Source: Arthrobacter antibioticus (GTDB lineage: Bacteria > Actinomycetota > Actinomycetes > Actinomycetales > Micrococcaceae). Taken from it: DNA of 64,000 nucleotides. How positions within the stretch are numbered: the stretch's first letter is position 1; each line of letters starts with the position of its first letter. The DNA lies in the NCBI RefSeq assembly GCF_030063205.1, contig NZ_JASISQ010000002.1, positions 310,001-374,000 on the forward strand, read 5' to 3'. Below the pieces are notes generated by a model that worked only from the letters and a program-made list of their open reading frames with translations, searched no databases and had not been told where the DNA came from. Made by a program: the position numbers and the translations under genes. Positions 52,148-60,361 of the stretch are shown in pieces.

Positions 52148-52632
52148 TGTGGGAGGGACCTTTCCTGGCCTGTGCGCGGAGATGGGATGGTTCTGCTGCG
52201 GCCGCGAAACTCGGCAACCACCGCAGTGCCATCGTCGTTTTCAGCGAAAACCTGGACGTCATAAAGTCCACTGCGTCCACTCTGCTGGCGCCTGTTGGCA
52301 ACAGCTGTGAGGCGCTGGCCTGCGCGGGTGGGGCCCAGAAAATTTATGTCGGCACCGGAGGCAACCGTGACAGTGTTTGCGGCGCCGTTTGGCGGCGTGC
52401 AATCCGATGGCGTGTAATCCGATGGATTGCACGCCAAGGCAAAGGCGGAGTCAGCTAAGGAGAAGATCATGCCTCCGTGTGTGATGCCAAAGCCATTCAT
52501 CATTTCTGCCCGCAGTGTCATGGCAACGGTGGCGTGACCGTCGCCAAGGGCCAAAACCTCAAGCCCAAGCCATGCGGAGGCCATATCATTTCGCAGCAGC
52601 GGGTGCTCCGTACTTGGATTAGTGGCCACCAC
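52144..52632 (-). CDS. paaI: Hotdog thioesterase PaaI
   Basis: A 162-residue hotdog-fold acyl-CoA thioesterase, HNGFGITHGGMIFSLADSAF-type: here MMNGFGITHGGMIFSLADSA with the catalytic Asp region. PaaI releases CoA from stalled ring-hydroxylated intermediates. A piece near residues 80-90 (SDYTPSDCTPPNG) is a small duplication relative to usual PaaI. AGGAG stands 6 nt before the GTG at 52632. It heads the operon and overlaps paaK by 4 bp. Confidence 0.9.
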   Translation of the reverse strand: MVATNPSTEHPLLRNDMASAWLGLEVLALGDGHATVAMTLRAEMMNGFGITHGGMIFSLADSAFALACNPSDYTPSDCTPPNGAANTVTVASGADINFLGPTRAGQRLTAVANRRQQSGRSGLYDVQVFAENDDGTAVVAEFRGRSRTIPSPRTGQERSLPQ

Positions 52633-52652
52633 GTATTGCTCCTGACTTTTCC

Positions 52653-52672
52653 TACCGAATGTTCATTAGGTA
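52653..52672. promoter_or_regulatory. Putative PaaR operator upstream of paaI
   Basis: TACCGAATGT and TCATTAGGTA form a 20-bp imperfect palindrome (8 of 10 positions pair). It begins ACCGNNNG like the complement of the 19-bp sites before paaJ and paaA, though more diverged. It lies 21 bp before the paaI start codon, so bound repressor could block that operon. Confidence 0.6.
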
Positions 52673-52775
52673 ATACCCTTGTGGCACGTTCTGTCAATGG
52701 GTCCTAAAAACGCGGGGACAGGATTGCAGTTGATGCAATGGCCCCTCAAGTCCGTTATAGAGCAGCCCTATTTGA

Positions 52776-52823
52776 TTGACGAGGCCTGGCTCACACTATA
52801 TCCTGAACGAACGGTCGGTAAAT
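52776..52823 (+). promoter_or_regulatory. Promoter and putative PaaR operator of paaA-E-G
   Basis: TTGACG (52776-52781) with TATATC (52797-52802) as a possible -10 (15-bp spacer), followed by GAACGAACGGTCGGTAAAT (52805-52823). The latter is an exact copy of the site before paaJ, 7.9 kb away, in the same position relative to the promoter. Confidence 0.75.
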
Positions 52824-52865
52824 AAATCGGCAGGACTCGATTGGCATGATTTTTCAGGAGTAGTC

Positions 52866-53933
52866 GTGGCACACAACGAACAGCCCCAGGTCCCCCACGC
52901 TGGGGCCCCCCACACTGAGACCCCGCTCGCTGGGGGTCTCAGCGGTCAGGCCCCCGTCGCCCAGGCCCCCGTCGCCCAAGGTGAAGAGGATGCGGCCGGG
53001 CAGGCGAATTTTGACGCGATCATCGCCAAGGATTCCCGCGTGGAGCCCAAAGACTGGATGCCAGAGTCCTACAGGCGCTCGCTTGTGCGGCAAATTTCCC
53101 AGCACGCCCACTCTGAAATTATTGGCATGCAGCCGGAGGGGAATTGGATCACTCGCGCGCCAAGTCTGAAGCGCAAAGCGATCCTCATGGCGAAAGTTCA
53201 AGATGAGGCTGGACACGGGCTTTATTTGTACTCCGCCGCGGAGACGTTGGGTACCAGCCGGGATGACATGATGGAGGCCCTGGTGGCCGGACGCGCCCGC
53301 TATTCCTCGATTTTTAACTACCCCGCTGTGACGTGGGCAGACATGGGTGCCATTGGCTGGATGGTTGACGGTGCTGCGATTTGCAACCAAGTGCCACTCT
53401 GCAGGGCATCCTACGGTCCCTACGCGCGGGCCATGGTCCGGGTGTGCAAAGAAGAATCATTCCACCAACGGCAGGGTTTTGAAATCCTCTTGGAGCTGGC
53501 CAATGGCACCCCGGAACAGCGTGCCATGGCCCAGGATGCCGTGAACCGTTGGTACGCGCCATCACTGATGATGTTCGGTCCTCCAGACGATGATTCGCCT
53601 AACTCCAAGCAGTCCATGGCATGGAACATTAAACGTTTCAGCAATGACGAACTCCGCTCGCGCTTTGTTGGCATGCTTGCCGAGCAGGTCACAGTGCTGG
53701 GCTTGACGTTGCCTGATGAGCACATCCGCTTCAACGAGGACACCCGGACATGGGAACACGGCGCCCTGGACTGGGTAGAGTTCAAAGAGGTTTTGGCCGG
53801 TCGCGGCCCCTGCAATGCTCAGCGTTTGGAGCGCCGGCGCAGTGCCCATGAAGAGGGTGCGTGGGTGCGCGAAGCCGCCGCAGCGTATGCGGATAAACAA
53901 AGTGCTAAAAAAGCACAGAAGGTAGCGGCTTGA
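52866..53933 (+). CDS. paaA: Phenylacetyl-CoA 1,2-epoxidase subunit PaaA
   Basis: A 355-residue diiron oxygenase subunit that epoxidises the ring of phenylacetyl-CoA together with PaaBCE. Metal-ligand regions include [27 protein letters not shown] (EXXH) and [16 protein letters not shown] (EXXH). The first 55 or so residues are a Pro/Gly/Ala-rich extension not seen in E. coli PaaA (309 residues). GTG at 52866 is chosen for the AGGAG at 52857-52861. Heads paaA-B-C-D-E-G. Confidence 0.94.
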   Translation: MAHNEQPQVPHAGAPHTETPLAGGLSGQAPVAQAPVAQGEEDAAGQANFDAIIAKDSRVEPKDWMPESYRRSLVRQISQHAHSEIIGMQPEGNWITRAPSLKRKAILMAKVQDEAGHGLYLYSAAETLGTSRDDMMEALVAGRARYSSIFNYPAVTWADMGAIGWMVDGAAICNQVPLCRASYGPYARAMVRVCKEESFHQRQGFEILLELANGTPEQRAMAQDAVNRWYAPSLMMFGPPDDDSPNSKQSMAWNIKRFSNDELRSRFVGMLAEQVTVLGLTLPDEHIRFNEDTRTWEHGALDWVEFKEVLAGRGPCNAQRLERRRSAHEEGAWVREAAAAYADKQSAKKAQKVAA

Positions 53934-53935
53934 GA

Positions 53936-54286
53936 ATGGGCACGCCAACATCACCCACGGGCACGGGCACGGGCACGAGCACCAGCCCAGCTCCGGATTC
54001 GGGCGTGCGGCGTTGGCCCCTGTGGGAGGTCTTTGTCCGTTCCAGCCGCGGCCTAAGCCATGTCCATGCTGGGTCCTTGCACGCACCTGATGCTGACATG
54101 GCACTTCGCAACGCCCGCGATCTATACACCCGCCGCAACGAAGGACTCTCAATCTGGGTAGTCCCCGCAGACGCCATTGCAGCGTCGGACCCCGATTCCA
54201 AGGGTTCATTCTTTGAATCACCGCAGGGCAAGGACTACCGCCACGCCACTTATTACACTAAGAGCGAAGGAGTGAAACACCTGTGA
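53936..54286 (+). CDS. paaB: Phenylacetyl-CoA 1,2-epoxidase subunit PaaB
   Basis: A 116-residue structural subunit of the epoxidase. The family core RRWPLWEVFVRSSRGLSHVH, then RNARDLYTRRNEGLSIWVVP is clear. The first 25 residues are a low-complexity Thr/Gly/Ser/Pro stretch encoded by repeated CACGGG units. It begins 2 bp after paaA and overlaps paaC by 4 bp. Confidence 0.93.
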   Translation: MGTPTSPTGTGTGTSTSPAPDSGVRRWPLWEVFVRSSRGLSHVHAGSLHAPDADMALRNARDLYTRRNEGLSIWVVPADAIAASDPDSKGSFFESPQGKDYRHATYYTKSEGVKHL

Positions 54287-55194
54287 ACCAGCCTTTGGGC
54301 GATTCTTCCGCCACACGCATTCTCCCCAACAGCTCCCAACGCTCGCAACCTCACGACGGGTCCCAAGCTGCTGTGGGCCCATCCGGCCACGTATTGCGAC
54401 CCGAGGACATTGCGCTCGCAGCCCGTCAGGCAGCGAGTACGGGGGAGGGCCTGCCCGGTGCAGACGTGGCCGAATATGCTTTGCGTTTGGGCGATGATGC
54501 CCTCATCCTGGCTCAACGTTTGGGACACTGGATCTCCCGTGGCCCCGAGCTGGAAGAAGACGTGGCGCTTGGAAACATTGCTTTGGATGAGTTGGGCCAT
54601 GCCCGCTCTTTTCTGAGCTATGCCGGCAGCGCATGGAACAAGAGCGAAGATGAACTGGCTTATTTCCGGCGCGAAGAAGAATTCCGTTCGGCGCATCTTT
54701 TTGAACAACCCAATGGCGATTTCGCCGCGACCATAGTCCGGCAGTTCATTGCCTCGAATTATCAGTTCCTGCTCTACCGGGCACTAATGGGATCCAGTGA
54801 TCCTACTTTGGCTGCCATTGCCGCCAAGGCTGTGAAAGAAGTGGACTACCACGTGGACCACAGTAGCCAGTGGGTTTTGCGGTTGGCAGGGGGCACCGAT
54901 GAATCCCGCCGTCGCATGGTTGCAGCCCTAAAGCTGATGTGGCCGTTTGCCGCTGAACTTTTCGAAGATGATTCGCTGACTGACAGGCTGGGCTCCGCCG
55001 GTGTGACACCCTCCAGCCTCAGGGCTGGCTTTGACCTCGCCACCGGCGCCCTACTGGCAGAAGCTGAACTGGATATCTCCGGTATTGAAAGGGCAACCGG
55101 TGGCGGACGCAGCGGCCACCACAGCGAACATCTCGGTTTTATGCTGGCCGAGATGCAGGTGCTCGCGCGCGAATTTCCCGGCGCGAGTTGGTGA
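54283..55194 (+). CDS. paaC: Phenylacetyl-CoA 1,2-epoxidase subunit PaaC
   Basis: A 303-residue diiron-like helical subunit that pairs with PaaA. PaaC landmarks include LGDDALILAQRLGHWISRGP, EEDVALGNIALDELGHARSF, SNYQFLLYRALMGSSDP and KEVDYHVDHSSQWVLRLAGG, which has the conserved HXXXX pattern. GTG start overlaps the paaB stop. The first 40 residues (rich in Ser/Pro) are an extension relative to E. coli. Confidence 0.93.
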   Translation: MNQPLGDSSATRILPNSSQRSQPHDGSQAAVGPSGHVLRPEDIALAARQAASTGEGLPGADVAEYALRLGDDALILAQRLGHWISRGPELEEDVALGNIALDELGHARSFLSYAGSAWNKSEDELAYFRREEEFRSAHLFEQPNGDFAATIVRQFIASNYQFLLYRALMGSSDPTLAAIAAKAVKEVDYHVDHSSQWVLRLAGGTDESRRRMVAALKLMWPFAAELFEDDSLTDRLGSAGVTPSSLRAGFDLATGALLAEAELDISGIERATGGGRSGHHSEHLGFMLAEMQVLAREFPGASW

Positions 55195-55199
55195 GGGCC

Positions 55200-55745
55200 A
55201 TGGTTGCGGATGCGCTGACGGCTCAGCAGGTGGCGTGGGAGATTGCCGCTACTGTGTGCGACCCCGAAATTCCCGTGCTGAGCATCGCGGATCTAGGCAT
55301 CCTGCGAAGCGTTGAAGTTACCGCGGGCACTGAAATTACCGCGCACACTGGAGGTGCTGAGTCCGGTGGCGTGCGGGTCACGATTACTCCCACCTACTCA
55401 GGTTGTCCGGCCGTGGATGCCATCCGCGATGACCTCAGAGCAGCGTTTGCAGAGGCGGGCTACTCACCCGTGGAGGTGGTGGTGACGCTGTCACCGGCCT
55501 GGACCACCGATTGGATGAGCGCTGCTGGGCGGGTCAAACTACAGGACTACGGGATCGCACCTCCCAGCGGAAACTCCACGGCTGGTGGGCACAGCGGCCC
55601 CATCCGGTTGGCGTTACAAGTGAAATGTCCCCAGTGCAGCTCGCTGAACACCCGCGAACTGACCCGCTTCGGCTCCACATCCTGCAAAGCACTCTATGTA
55701 TGCTCGGATTGTCTGGAACCCTTCGATTACTTCAAGGTGCTTTGA
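55200..55745 (+). CDS. paaD: Phenylacetyl-CoA 1,2-epoxidase assembly subunit PaaD
   Basis: A 181-residue MIP18/DUF59 protein needed to mature the epoxidase, thought to act in iron-sulphur delivery. The N-terminal DUF59 domain has VCDPEIPVLSIADLGILR and TPTYSGCPAVDAIRDDL. A C-terminal zinc-ribbon-like part has CPQCSS and CSDC pairs plus TSCKALY. The ATG at 55200 follows GAGGG. It overlaps paaE by 1 bp. Confidence 0.93.
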   Translation: MVADALTAQQVAWEIAATVCDPEIPVLSIADLGILRSVEVTAGTEITAHTGGAESGGVRVTITPTYSGCPAVDAIRDDLRAAFAEAGYSPVEVVVTLSPAWTTDWMSAAGRVKLQDYGIAPPSGNSTAGGHSGPIRLALQVKCPQCSSLNTRELTRFGSTSCKALYVCSDCLEPFDYFKVL

Positions 55746-56935
55746 TGAGTGTCCCCGTTGATGCCACGGCAAGGCGTAGAGCCGCTTTTCATGCGCTGAG
55801 TGTTTCACGGATCCGCCCGCTCACCGACGACTCCGTGGAGGTCACCTTTGCGGTGCCTGCTGAGTTGGCCGGGTTCTATGACTACTTACCCGGTCAATAT
55901 GTGGCATTGCGCGTGCAACGCCCCGGTGCCGACGGCGTTGGACGTGAAATACGCCGCAGCTATTCCATCTGCGCCCTCCCCACACATTTTGCGGACGGCA
56001 GCGCGGAAATACAGGTGGCCATCAAGCGTGACATTGGTGGAGAATTTTCCACCTGGGCCACCACCGAACTCAGTGTTGGCACCGTCCTGGAGGTCATGAG
56101 CCCCATGGGCGCCTTCATCTCCCGGCACGGCTTGGTCAGCAACGTCCTCACCGGATTAAATCAGCCGGAGTCCATGGCGGGGCAAGTTGGTACTTATGTT
56201 GCCATAGCGGCCGGTTCGGGCATCACACCCGTTATGGCGTTGGCAAAATCGTTGCTGGCCGGACATCAAGAAACCCGGCTTGATCTGATCTATGCCAATA
56301 AGGCCACCATGGATGTCATGTTCCTAGAGGAGTTGGCGGATCTAAAAGACAGATACCCGCAACGGTTCGCCATTCACCATGTGCTTTCTCGTGAGCAACG
56401 CATTTCCCCACTGCTTTCCGGACGTTTAGATGCGGCCAAGCTGGAAGCGTTGCTTGGAACGGCAATCCACAGCGAGGAAGTTGATGAATGGTTTTTGTGC
56501 GGACCTTTCGAATTGGTTCAACTGTGCAGAGACCTGCTGGAAGCTCGCGGCATACCAAGAGAAAAAGTCCGTTTTGAACTGTTTTCCACGGGCCGCCCCG
56601 ACCGTCCGGAAGGACAAATTGGGCATGTGGTCCCTGTGGATGACTCCAAGGAAAGTTACAGGATAAGTTTCACCCTTGACGGGCTTAAAACTACAGTCCT
56701 TAGCCCAACCCACGCCCGCGAATCCGTGCTGAACGCGGCTCTACGAGTCAGAGCCGACGTGCCTTTTGCCTGCACCGGTGGCGTGTGTGGAACCTGCCGG
56801 GCCAAGGTTGTTAAAGGAGCCGTGGAGATGAGCGAAAACTACGCGCTTGAGCCCGATGAATTGGCCGCTGGCTATGTTTTGACCTGTCAATCACACCCCA
56901 CCACAGCAGAGGTGGACGTGGACTATGACGTGTAA
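55745..56935 (+). CDS. paaE: Phenylacetyl-CoA 1,2-epoxidase reductase PaaE
   Basis: A 396-residue reductase that passes electrons from NADPH to PaaA. FAD domain RRSYSIC (about 73-79), NAD domain from YVAIAAGSGITPVMALA, and a C-terminal plant-type 2Fe-2S ferredoxin with CTGGVCGTC (cysteines near 342, 347, 350) and a fourth Cys in LTCQSH (near 380). A longer frame from 55511 lies inside paaD, so I use the ATG at 55745, which overlaps the paaD stop. Confidence 0.94.
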   Translation: MSVPVDATARRRAAFHALSVSRIRPLTDDSVEVTFAVPAELAGFYDYLPGQYVALRVQRPGADGVGREIRRSYSICALPTHFADGSAEIQVAIKRDIGGEFSTWATTELSVGTVLEVMSPMGAFISRHGLVSNVLTGLNQPESMAGQVGTYVAIAAGSGITPVMALAKSLLAGHQETRLDLIYANKATMDVMFLEELADLKDRYPQRFAIHHVLSREQRISPLLSGRLDAAKLEALLGTAIHSEEVDEWFLCGPFELVQLCRDLLEARGIPREKVRFELFSTGRPDRPEGQIGHVVPVDDSKESYRISFTLDGLKTTVLSPTHARESVLNAALRVRADVPFACTGGVCGTCRAKVVKGAVEMSENYALEPDELAAGYVLTCQSHPTTAEVDVDYDV

Positions 56936-56966
56936 AAAAGCTGGCACAACCTACTAAGGAGTCTCT

Positions 56967-57749
56967 TTGATTGAGCTGAGCATTACCAACCATGTAGCGG
57001 AGATTGTGCTGAATGCTCCGTGGAAACTGAACTCTCTTGATGAGGCCGGGCTGGGTGAGCTCAGTGAAGCCTATGACCATGCGGCTGTGGGAGTCGCTGC
57101 GGGGTCAGTGCGAGCGCTGCTGCTGCGGGGGGAAGGGCGGGCGTTTTGCGCAGGCCGCGACATTGCTGAGGTGGACGGCGCCAACGATGACGCCCGCCAC
57201 TACCTGGAAACGTTGCTGACCCCACTCCTGCAAAAAATGAGTAATTTTCCTGCCCCCACCTTTGCCGCAGCGCAAGGAGCCTGCCTCGGGGTGGGACTGG
57301 GGCTGCTCGTCGCCACAGACGTTGTCTACGTGGCCGAGAATGCCAAATTTGGCTCCCCCTTTGCCAACCTCGGCGCTACCCTCGACTCTGGCGGGCACTG
57401 GTTGTTTACCGAACGGCTGGGGGCAGCGCGTACCTTGGATTTGATCTACACCGCAGAGCTGATCAGCGGCGCTGAAGCCGTGACGTCCGGGATGTTTAGC
57501 CGTACCAAACCCGCCGGGGAACTTCTGGACTTCACACGCGCCGCCGCTGTGAAGGCTGCCACCGGACCCACCCAGGCGTTCAACGCCAGCAAGTCGCTTG
57601 TGGGAGCGATTCGGGACCTCCGGCTGGGACTCTGGGACGCCGTCGTACTGGAAAACGCTGCCCAGATTGAGCTCTCAGAAACGGCAGACTATGCAGAAGG
57701 GTTCGCCGCCTTCGCCGGGAAACGGAAGCCAGACTTTAAGGGACGTTAA
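56967..57749 (+). CDS. paaG: Ring 1,2-epoxyphenylacetyl-CoA isomerase PaaG
   Basis: A 260-residue crotonase that turns the ring epoxide into oxepin-CoA, the PaaZ substrate. It lacks the first hydratase glutamate (GVGLGLLVATDVV in its place) but keeps an Asp in GATLDSGGHWLF, the pattern of PaaG isomerases such as the E. coli enzyme. This separates it from the hydratase at 46159. TTG start at 56967 is supported by AAGGAG (56957-56962). Last gene of the operon, before a terminator. Confidence 0.88.
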   Translation: MIELSITNHVAEIVLNAPWKLNSLDEAGLGELSEAYDHAAVGVAAGSVRALLLRGEGRAFCAGRDIAEVDGANDDARHYLETLLTPLLQKMSNFPAPTFAAAQGACLGVGLGLLVATDVVYVAENAKFGSPFANLGATLDSGGHWLFTERLGAARTLDLIYTAELISGAEAVTSGMFSRTKPAGELLDFTRAAAVKAATGPTQAFNASKSLVGAIRDLRLGLWDAVVLENAAQIELSETADYAEGFAAFAGKRKPDFKGR

Positions 57750-57774
57750 GGCGCCAGCGAAGAAATAACTGCGG

Positions 57775-57824
57775 GACCCGCCGCCTCCTGCCGCTCTGTC
57801 TAGGGGGAGGCGGGTCTGGTTTAT
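57775..57824. terminator. Bidirectional terminator after paaG
   Basis: GACCCGCC (57775-57782) pairs with GGCGGGTC (57809-57816), with CCTCC/GGAGG extending the stem, followed by TGGTTTATTT on the plus strand. It separates paaG from the convergent SDR gene. Confidence 0.8.
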
Positions 57825-58654
57825 TTACGGCCGGTGAAGTGCTCCATGGATTTATAGACGCCAAACACGCGGCCAGCCACCACATCCCAGGCGGCGATTG
57901 GCAATACCCCGCGCAGAGCCATGCTCAATTTCACTGTCCACGGCATCATCAGCATTGGCGTTCCTTCTTTCATGGCCCGCCACACCCGCTCCGTTACCGC
58001 AACAGGCTCCATCAGCGGTGTCATCATTGGTCCACGGGCACCCTCAAACATCCCCGTTTTAATGTAGGAAGGGCAAAACGTTGTCACCATGATGTGGTTG
58101 TGGCCCGCCTGTTTCAGTTCTAAGCGAAGGGAGTCACTCCACCCGATGACTGCCCATTTAGAGGAGGAATAAACACTCATGCGGGGGTTGGACAGCATCC
58201 CCGCGGCCGAGGCGACATTCACTATCCGAGACGTGCGGCCGCCCTCAATCATGGCTGGCAGGAACTCGCGGGTGATATGCATCAGGGCCAGAGTGTTAAT
58301 GGCCATAGTGACAGCAATGTCCGCACGCTGATCGTGCTCCCAAAAATACTTTCCACGCACAATACCAGCGTTGTTAATCAGGATATCCGGGGTGCCGACC
58401 TCGTCCCGGACCTTTTGTGCCGCGGCCTCGATAGCCTCCAGCTTGCTGACATCCACCACGTAGCTGTGAATCTCTGAGCCCTTGCCTTGAAGCTTGGCGG
58501 CGGCCTTTTCCAGTAGTTCGGCATTGATGTCCCACAGGATCACATGTGCTGCGTGATCCTGTACGGCCAGGTGGGCATACATTTCGCCCATACCCATGGC
58601 AGCGCCGGTAATGAGGACGGTAGCTCCCGCAAGAGATTCTATGGTGCCGGTCAT
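57821..58654 (-). CDS. Short-chain dehydrogenase/reductase
   Basis: A 277-residue SDR. The cofactor motif is ITGAAMGMGEMYAHLA and the first-strand end is LWDIN, whose Asp suggests NAD(H) preference. INNAG, the catalytic Ser region NVASAAGMLS and the active-site YSSSK are all present. SDR155/Acd-type acyl-ketone or acyl-DHAP reductases share this layout. Its start overlaps the stop of the flavoprotein gene by 4 bp, so the two act in one pathway. A role as alkyl-DHAP reductase is inference. Confidence 0.85.
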   Translation of the reverse strand: MTGTIESLAGATVLITGAAMGMGEMYAHLAVQDHAAHVILWDINAELLEKAAAKLQGKGSEIHSYVVDVSKLEAIEAAAQKVRDEVGTPDILINNAGIVRGKYFWEHDQRADIAVTMAINTLALMHITREFLPAMIEGGRTSRIVNVASAAGMLSNPRMSVYSSSKWAVIGWSDSLRLELKQAGHNHIMVTTFCPSYIKTGMFEGARGPMMTPLMEPVAVTERVWRAMKEGTPMLMMPWTVKLSMALRGVLPIAAWDVVAGRVFGVYKSMEHFTGRK

Positions 58655-60333
58655 GATGGTTCCTTTAAGTGGGGTTCGTTGGGGATGAGCTTGCCGGGGT
58701 TCATGATGCCCTCGGGGTCCAGCGTGTTCTTGATGCTGGTCAGAACCGAGACGCCCAGGTGTCCGATTTCGGCAGACAAGTAGGGTGCGTGGTCCATGCC
58801 TACTCCATGATGATGGGTGATGGTGGCCCCTGCTGCCGTTATGGCGTTGGAGGCGGCCTCTTTCACGCGGGCATTTTGTGCCAGCCCGTCCTCCTCCAAA
58901 CCCGCAAAGAAGGTGAAGTATAAAGATGCGCCGTCGGAGTACACATGGGAAATATGTGTTTGCACATAGGCGCCACCACCTCCAACTTCCAGGGCACCCA
59001 GGATGGCCTGGCGGATATCTCGGTATGTCTGCGCAATTTTGGTCCAGGTAGCTGCCGTTTCCAGTGTTTCCACGTAGACGCCACGGGTCAATAACTCATC
59101 GCGGAGGTACGGGCCGCTGAACCGGCCGTGCTCCCACGCCTTTCCGGGCAGCGGTCCCAACCAGATTCCACCTGCCTGCCGCAGAATTCGGGCACTGCGG
59201 CGGCGGCGGGCACGTACATGAGCGCGCTCGCCCTCCCAGACAAAGAGCGCAAGTGCCTGATTCCGTTGACCCCGGATACGCAGATAACGGGATAGGGCGC
59301 CGGTCTTCACCCCACCTAATTTGAAGGTCGACGCCGTTTCATCAGTGTCGCTGAGGCGGCAGACATGCGGCATGTCACCGCGGCTACCGTTCTGGCGCAG
59401 TTGCCGCATTGCTTCCGCGCCGGCAGCAAAGGACGGGAAGGACCATGCGCCGTAAACCTTGCTCTTGGGTGCTGGGGACACTTTTACAGTGGCCCTGGTG
59501 ATGACCCCCAGTGTTCCCTCGCTGCCGATGATGACATCGAGTAGCTTCGGTCCGGCTGCGGTGCCAGGCGCCGATGAGCCAACATCGAAGTCTCCCATAG
59601 GGGTTTCCAGATGGGCCGACTTCACAAGCTCCTCTGAACGCCCGTAGCCGGTGGAGGCTTGTCCGGCGGACCGGGTGGCAATGTACCCGCCAAGCGTCGC
59701 CTCCTGATGGCTTTGGGGGAAATGTCCCAGGGTGAAGCCGTGCGGGGCTAAAGCTGCTTCTATGGCCGGGCCTCGAATGCCAGCCTCAAAACTGGCCGTA
59801 CGGGACGTGGGGTCCACTTCCAGCAGTTGGTTCAGGCGGCTGAGATCGATGGTGATAACTCCGGTGAAACGCCCTCGCAAAGGTTCAACCCCGCCCACTA
59901 CGGATGTTCCACCTCCGAAGGTAACCACAGCTATTTTTCGCTTTACGCAAAAGGCCAACACGGCGCCGACCTCCTCACTGCTGCCGGGGAAGACCACGGC
60001 GTCAGGGGCATCAAGGGCGTCCCCACTGCGACGTCGCAACAAATCGGGTGTGCTCTTGCCACCGGCATGGTGAATGCGGGTTTGAGCATCGGTTAAGACG
60101 CGCTCTTGCCCCGTGATGGAGCCAAGCTCTTGCAGGACATCCTGGTCCAATTTCACGGCTCCGAGGCGGACGTCGGCCAAGTTAACGGGCGGGTGGTTGG
60201 CGCCAACACTGGAGAGTTTCAACGTACGGCGCAGAAACTCAAGAGCTCCCGGGGTGAGTGGCCGGGCGTGGGTAGGATCGCCCCAGCCATACCAAACGGA
60301 GGGAGAAATTTCTTCTGTGAGGTGCGTCACCAT
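58651..60333 (-). CDS. FAD-linked oxidase, alkyl-DHAP-synthase-like
   Basis: A 560-residue flavoprotein of the vanillyl-alcohol-oxidase fold. FAD-binding parts are VTFGGGTSVVGGVEPL, IGSEGTLGVITRATVKV and HFPQSHQEATLGGYIATRSAG. The C-terminal THHHGVGMDHAPYL is the active-site His cluster of alkyldihydroxyacetonephosphate synthases (AGPS), which swap the acyl chain of acyl-DHAP for a fatty alcohol to make an ether bond. Mycobacterial Rv2251 is similar. It overlaps the SDR gene, and its start is only 17 bp from the divergent regulator. Confidence 0.88.
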   Translation of the reverse strand: MVTHLTEEISPSVWYGWGDPTHARPLTPGALEFLRRTLKLSSVGANHPPVNLADVRLGAVKLDQDVLQELGSITGQERVLTDAQTRIHHAGGKSTPDLLRRRSGDALDAPDAVVFPGSSEEVGAVLAFCVKRKIAVVTFGGGTSVVGGVEPLRGRFTGVITIDLSRLNQLLEVDPTSRTASFEAGIRGPAIEAALAPHGFTLGHFPQSHQEATLGGYIATRSAGQASTGYGRSEELVKSAHLETPMGDFDVGSSAPGTAAGPKLLDVIIGSEGTLGVITRATVKVSPAPKSKVYGAWSFPSFAAGAEAMRQLRQNGSRGDMPHVCRLSDTDETASTFKLGGVKTGALSRYLRIRGQRNQALALFVWEGERAHVRARRRRSARILRQAGGIWLGPLPGKAWEHGRFSGPYLRDELLTRGVYVETLETAATWTKIAQTYRDIRQAILGALEVGGGGAYVQTHISHVYSDGASLYFTFFAGLEEDGLAQNARVKEAASNAITAAGATITHHHGVGMDHAPYLSAEIGHLGVSVLTSIKNTLDPEGIMNPGKLIPNEPHLKEPS

Positions 60334-60342
60334 AAGATACAG

Positions 60343-60361
60343 TGTGACACATGAAGTCACA
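60343..60361. promoter_or_regulatory. Palindromic operator at the start of the divergent TetR gene
   Basis: TGTGAC (60343-60348) and GTCACA (60356-60361) form a perfect inverted repeat with a 7-nt centre that covers the ATG at 60351. The divergent flavoprotein start is at 60333, so one bound repressor dimer could block both genes. Confidence 0.65.

Noticed and set aside
55511-55744. Longer start for PaaE
   Set aside because: The added residues lie within paaD in another frame; the ATG at 55745 overlapping the paaD stop fits the reductase family.
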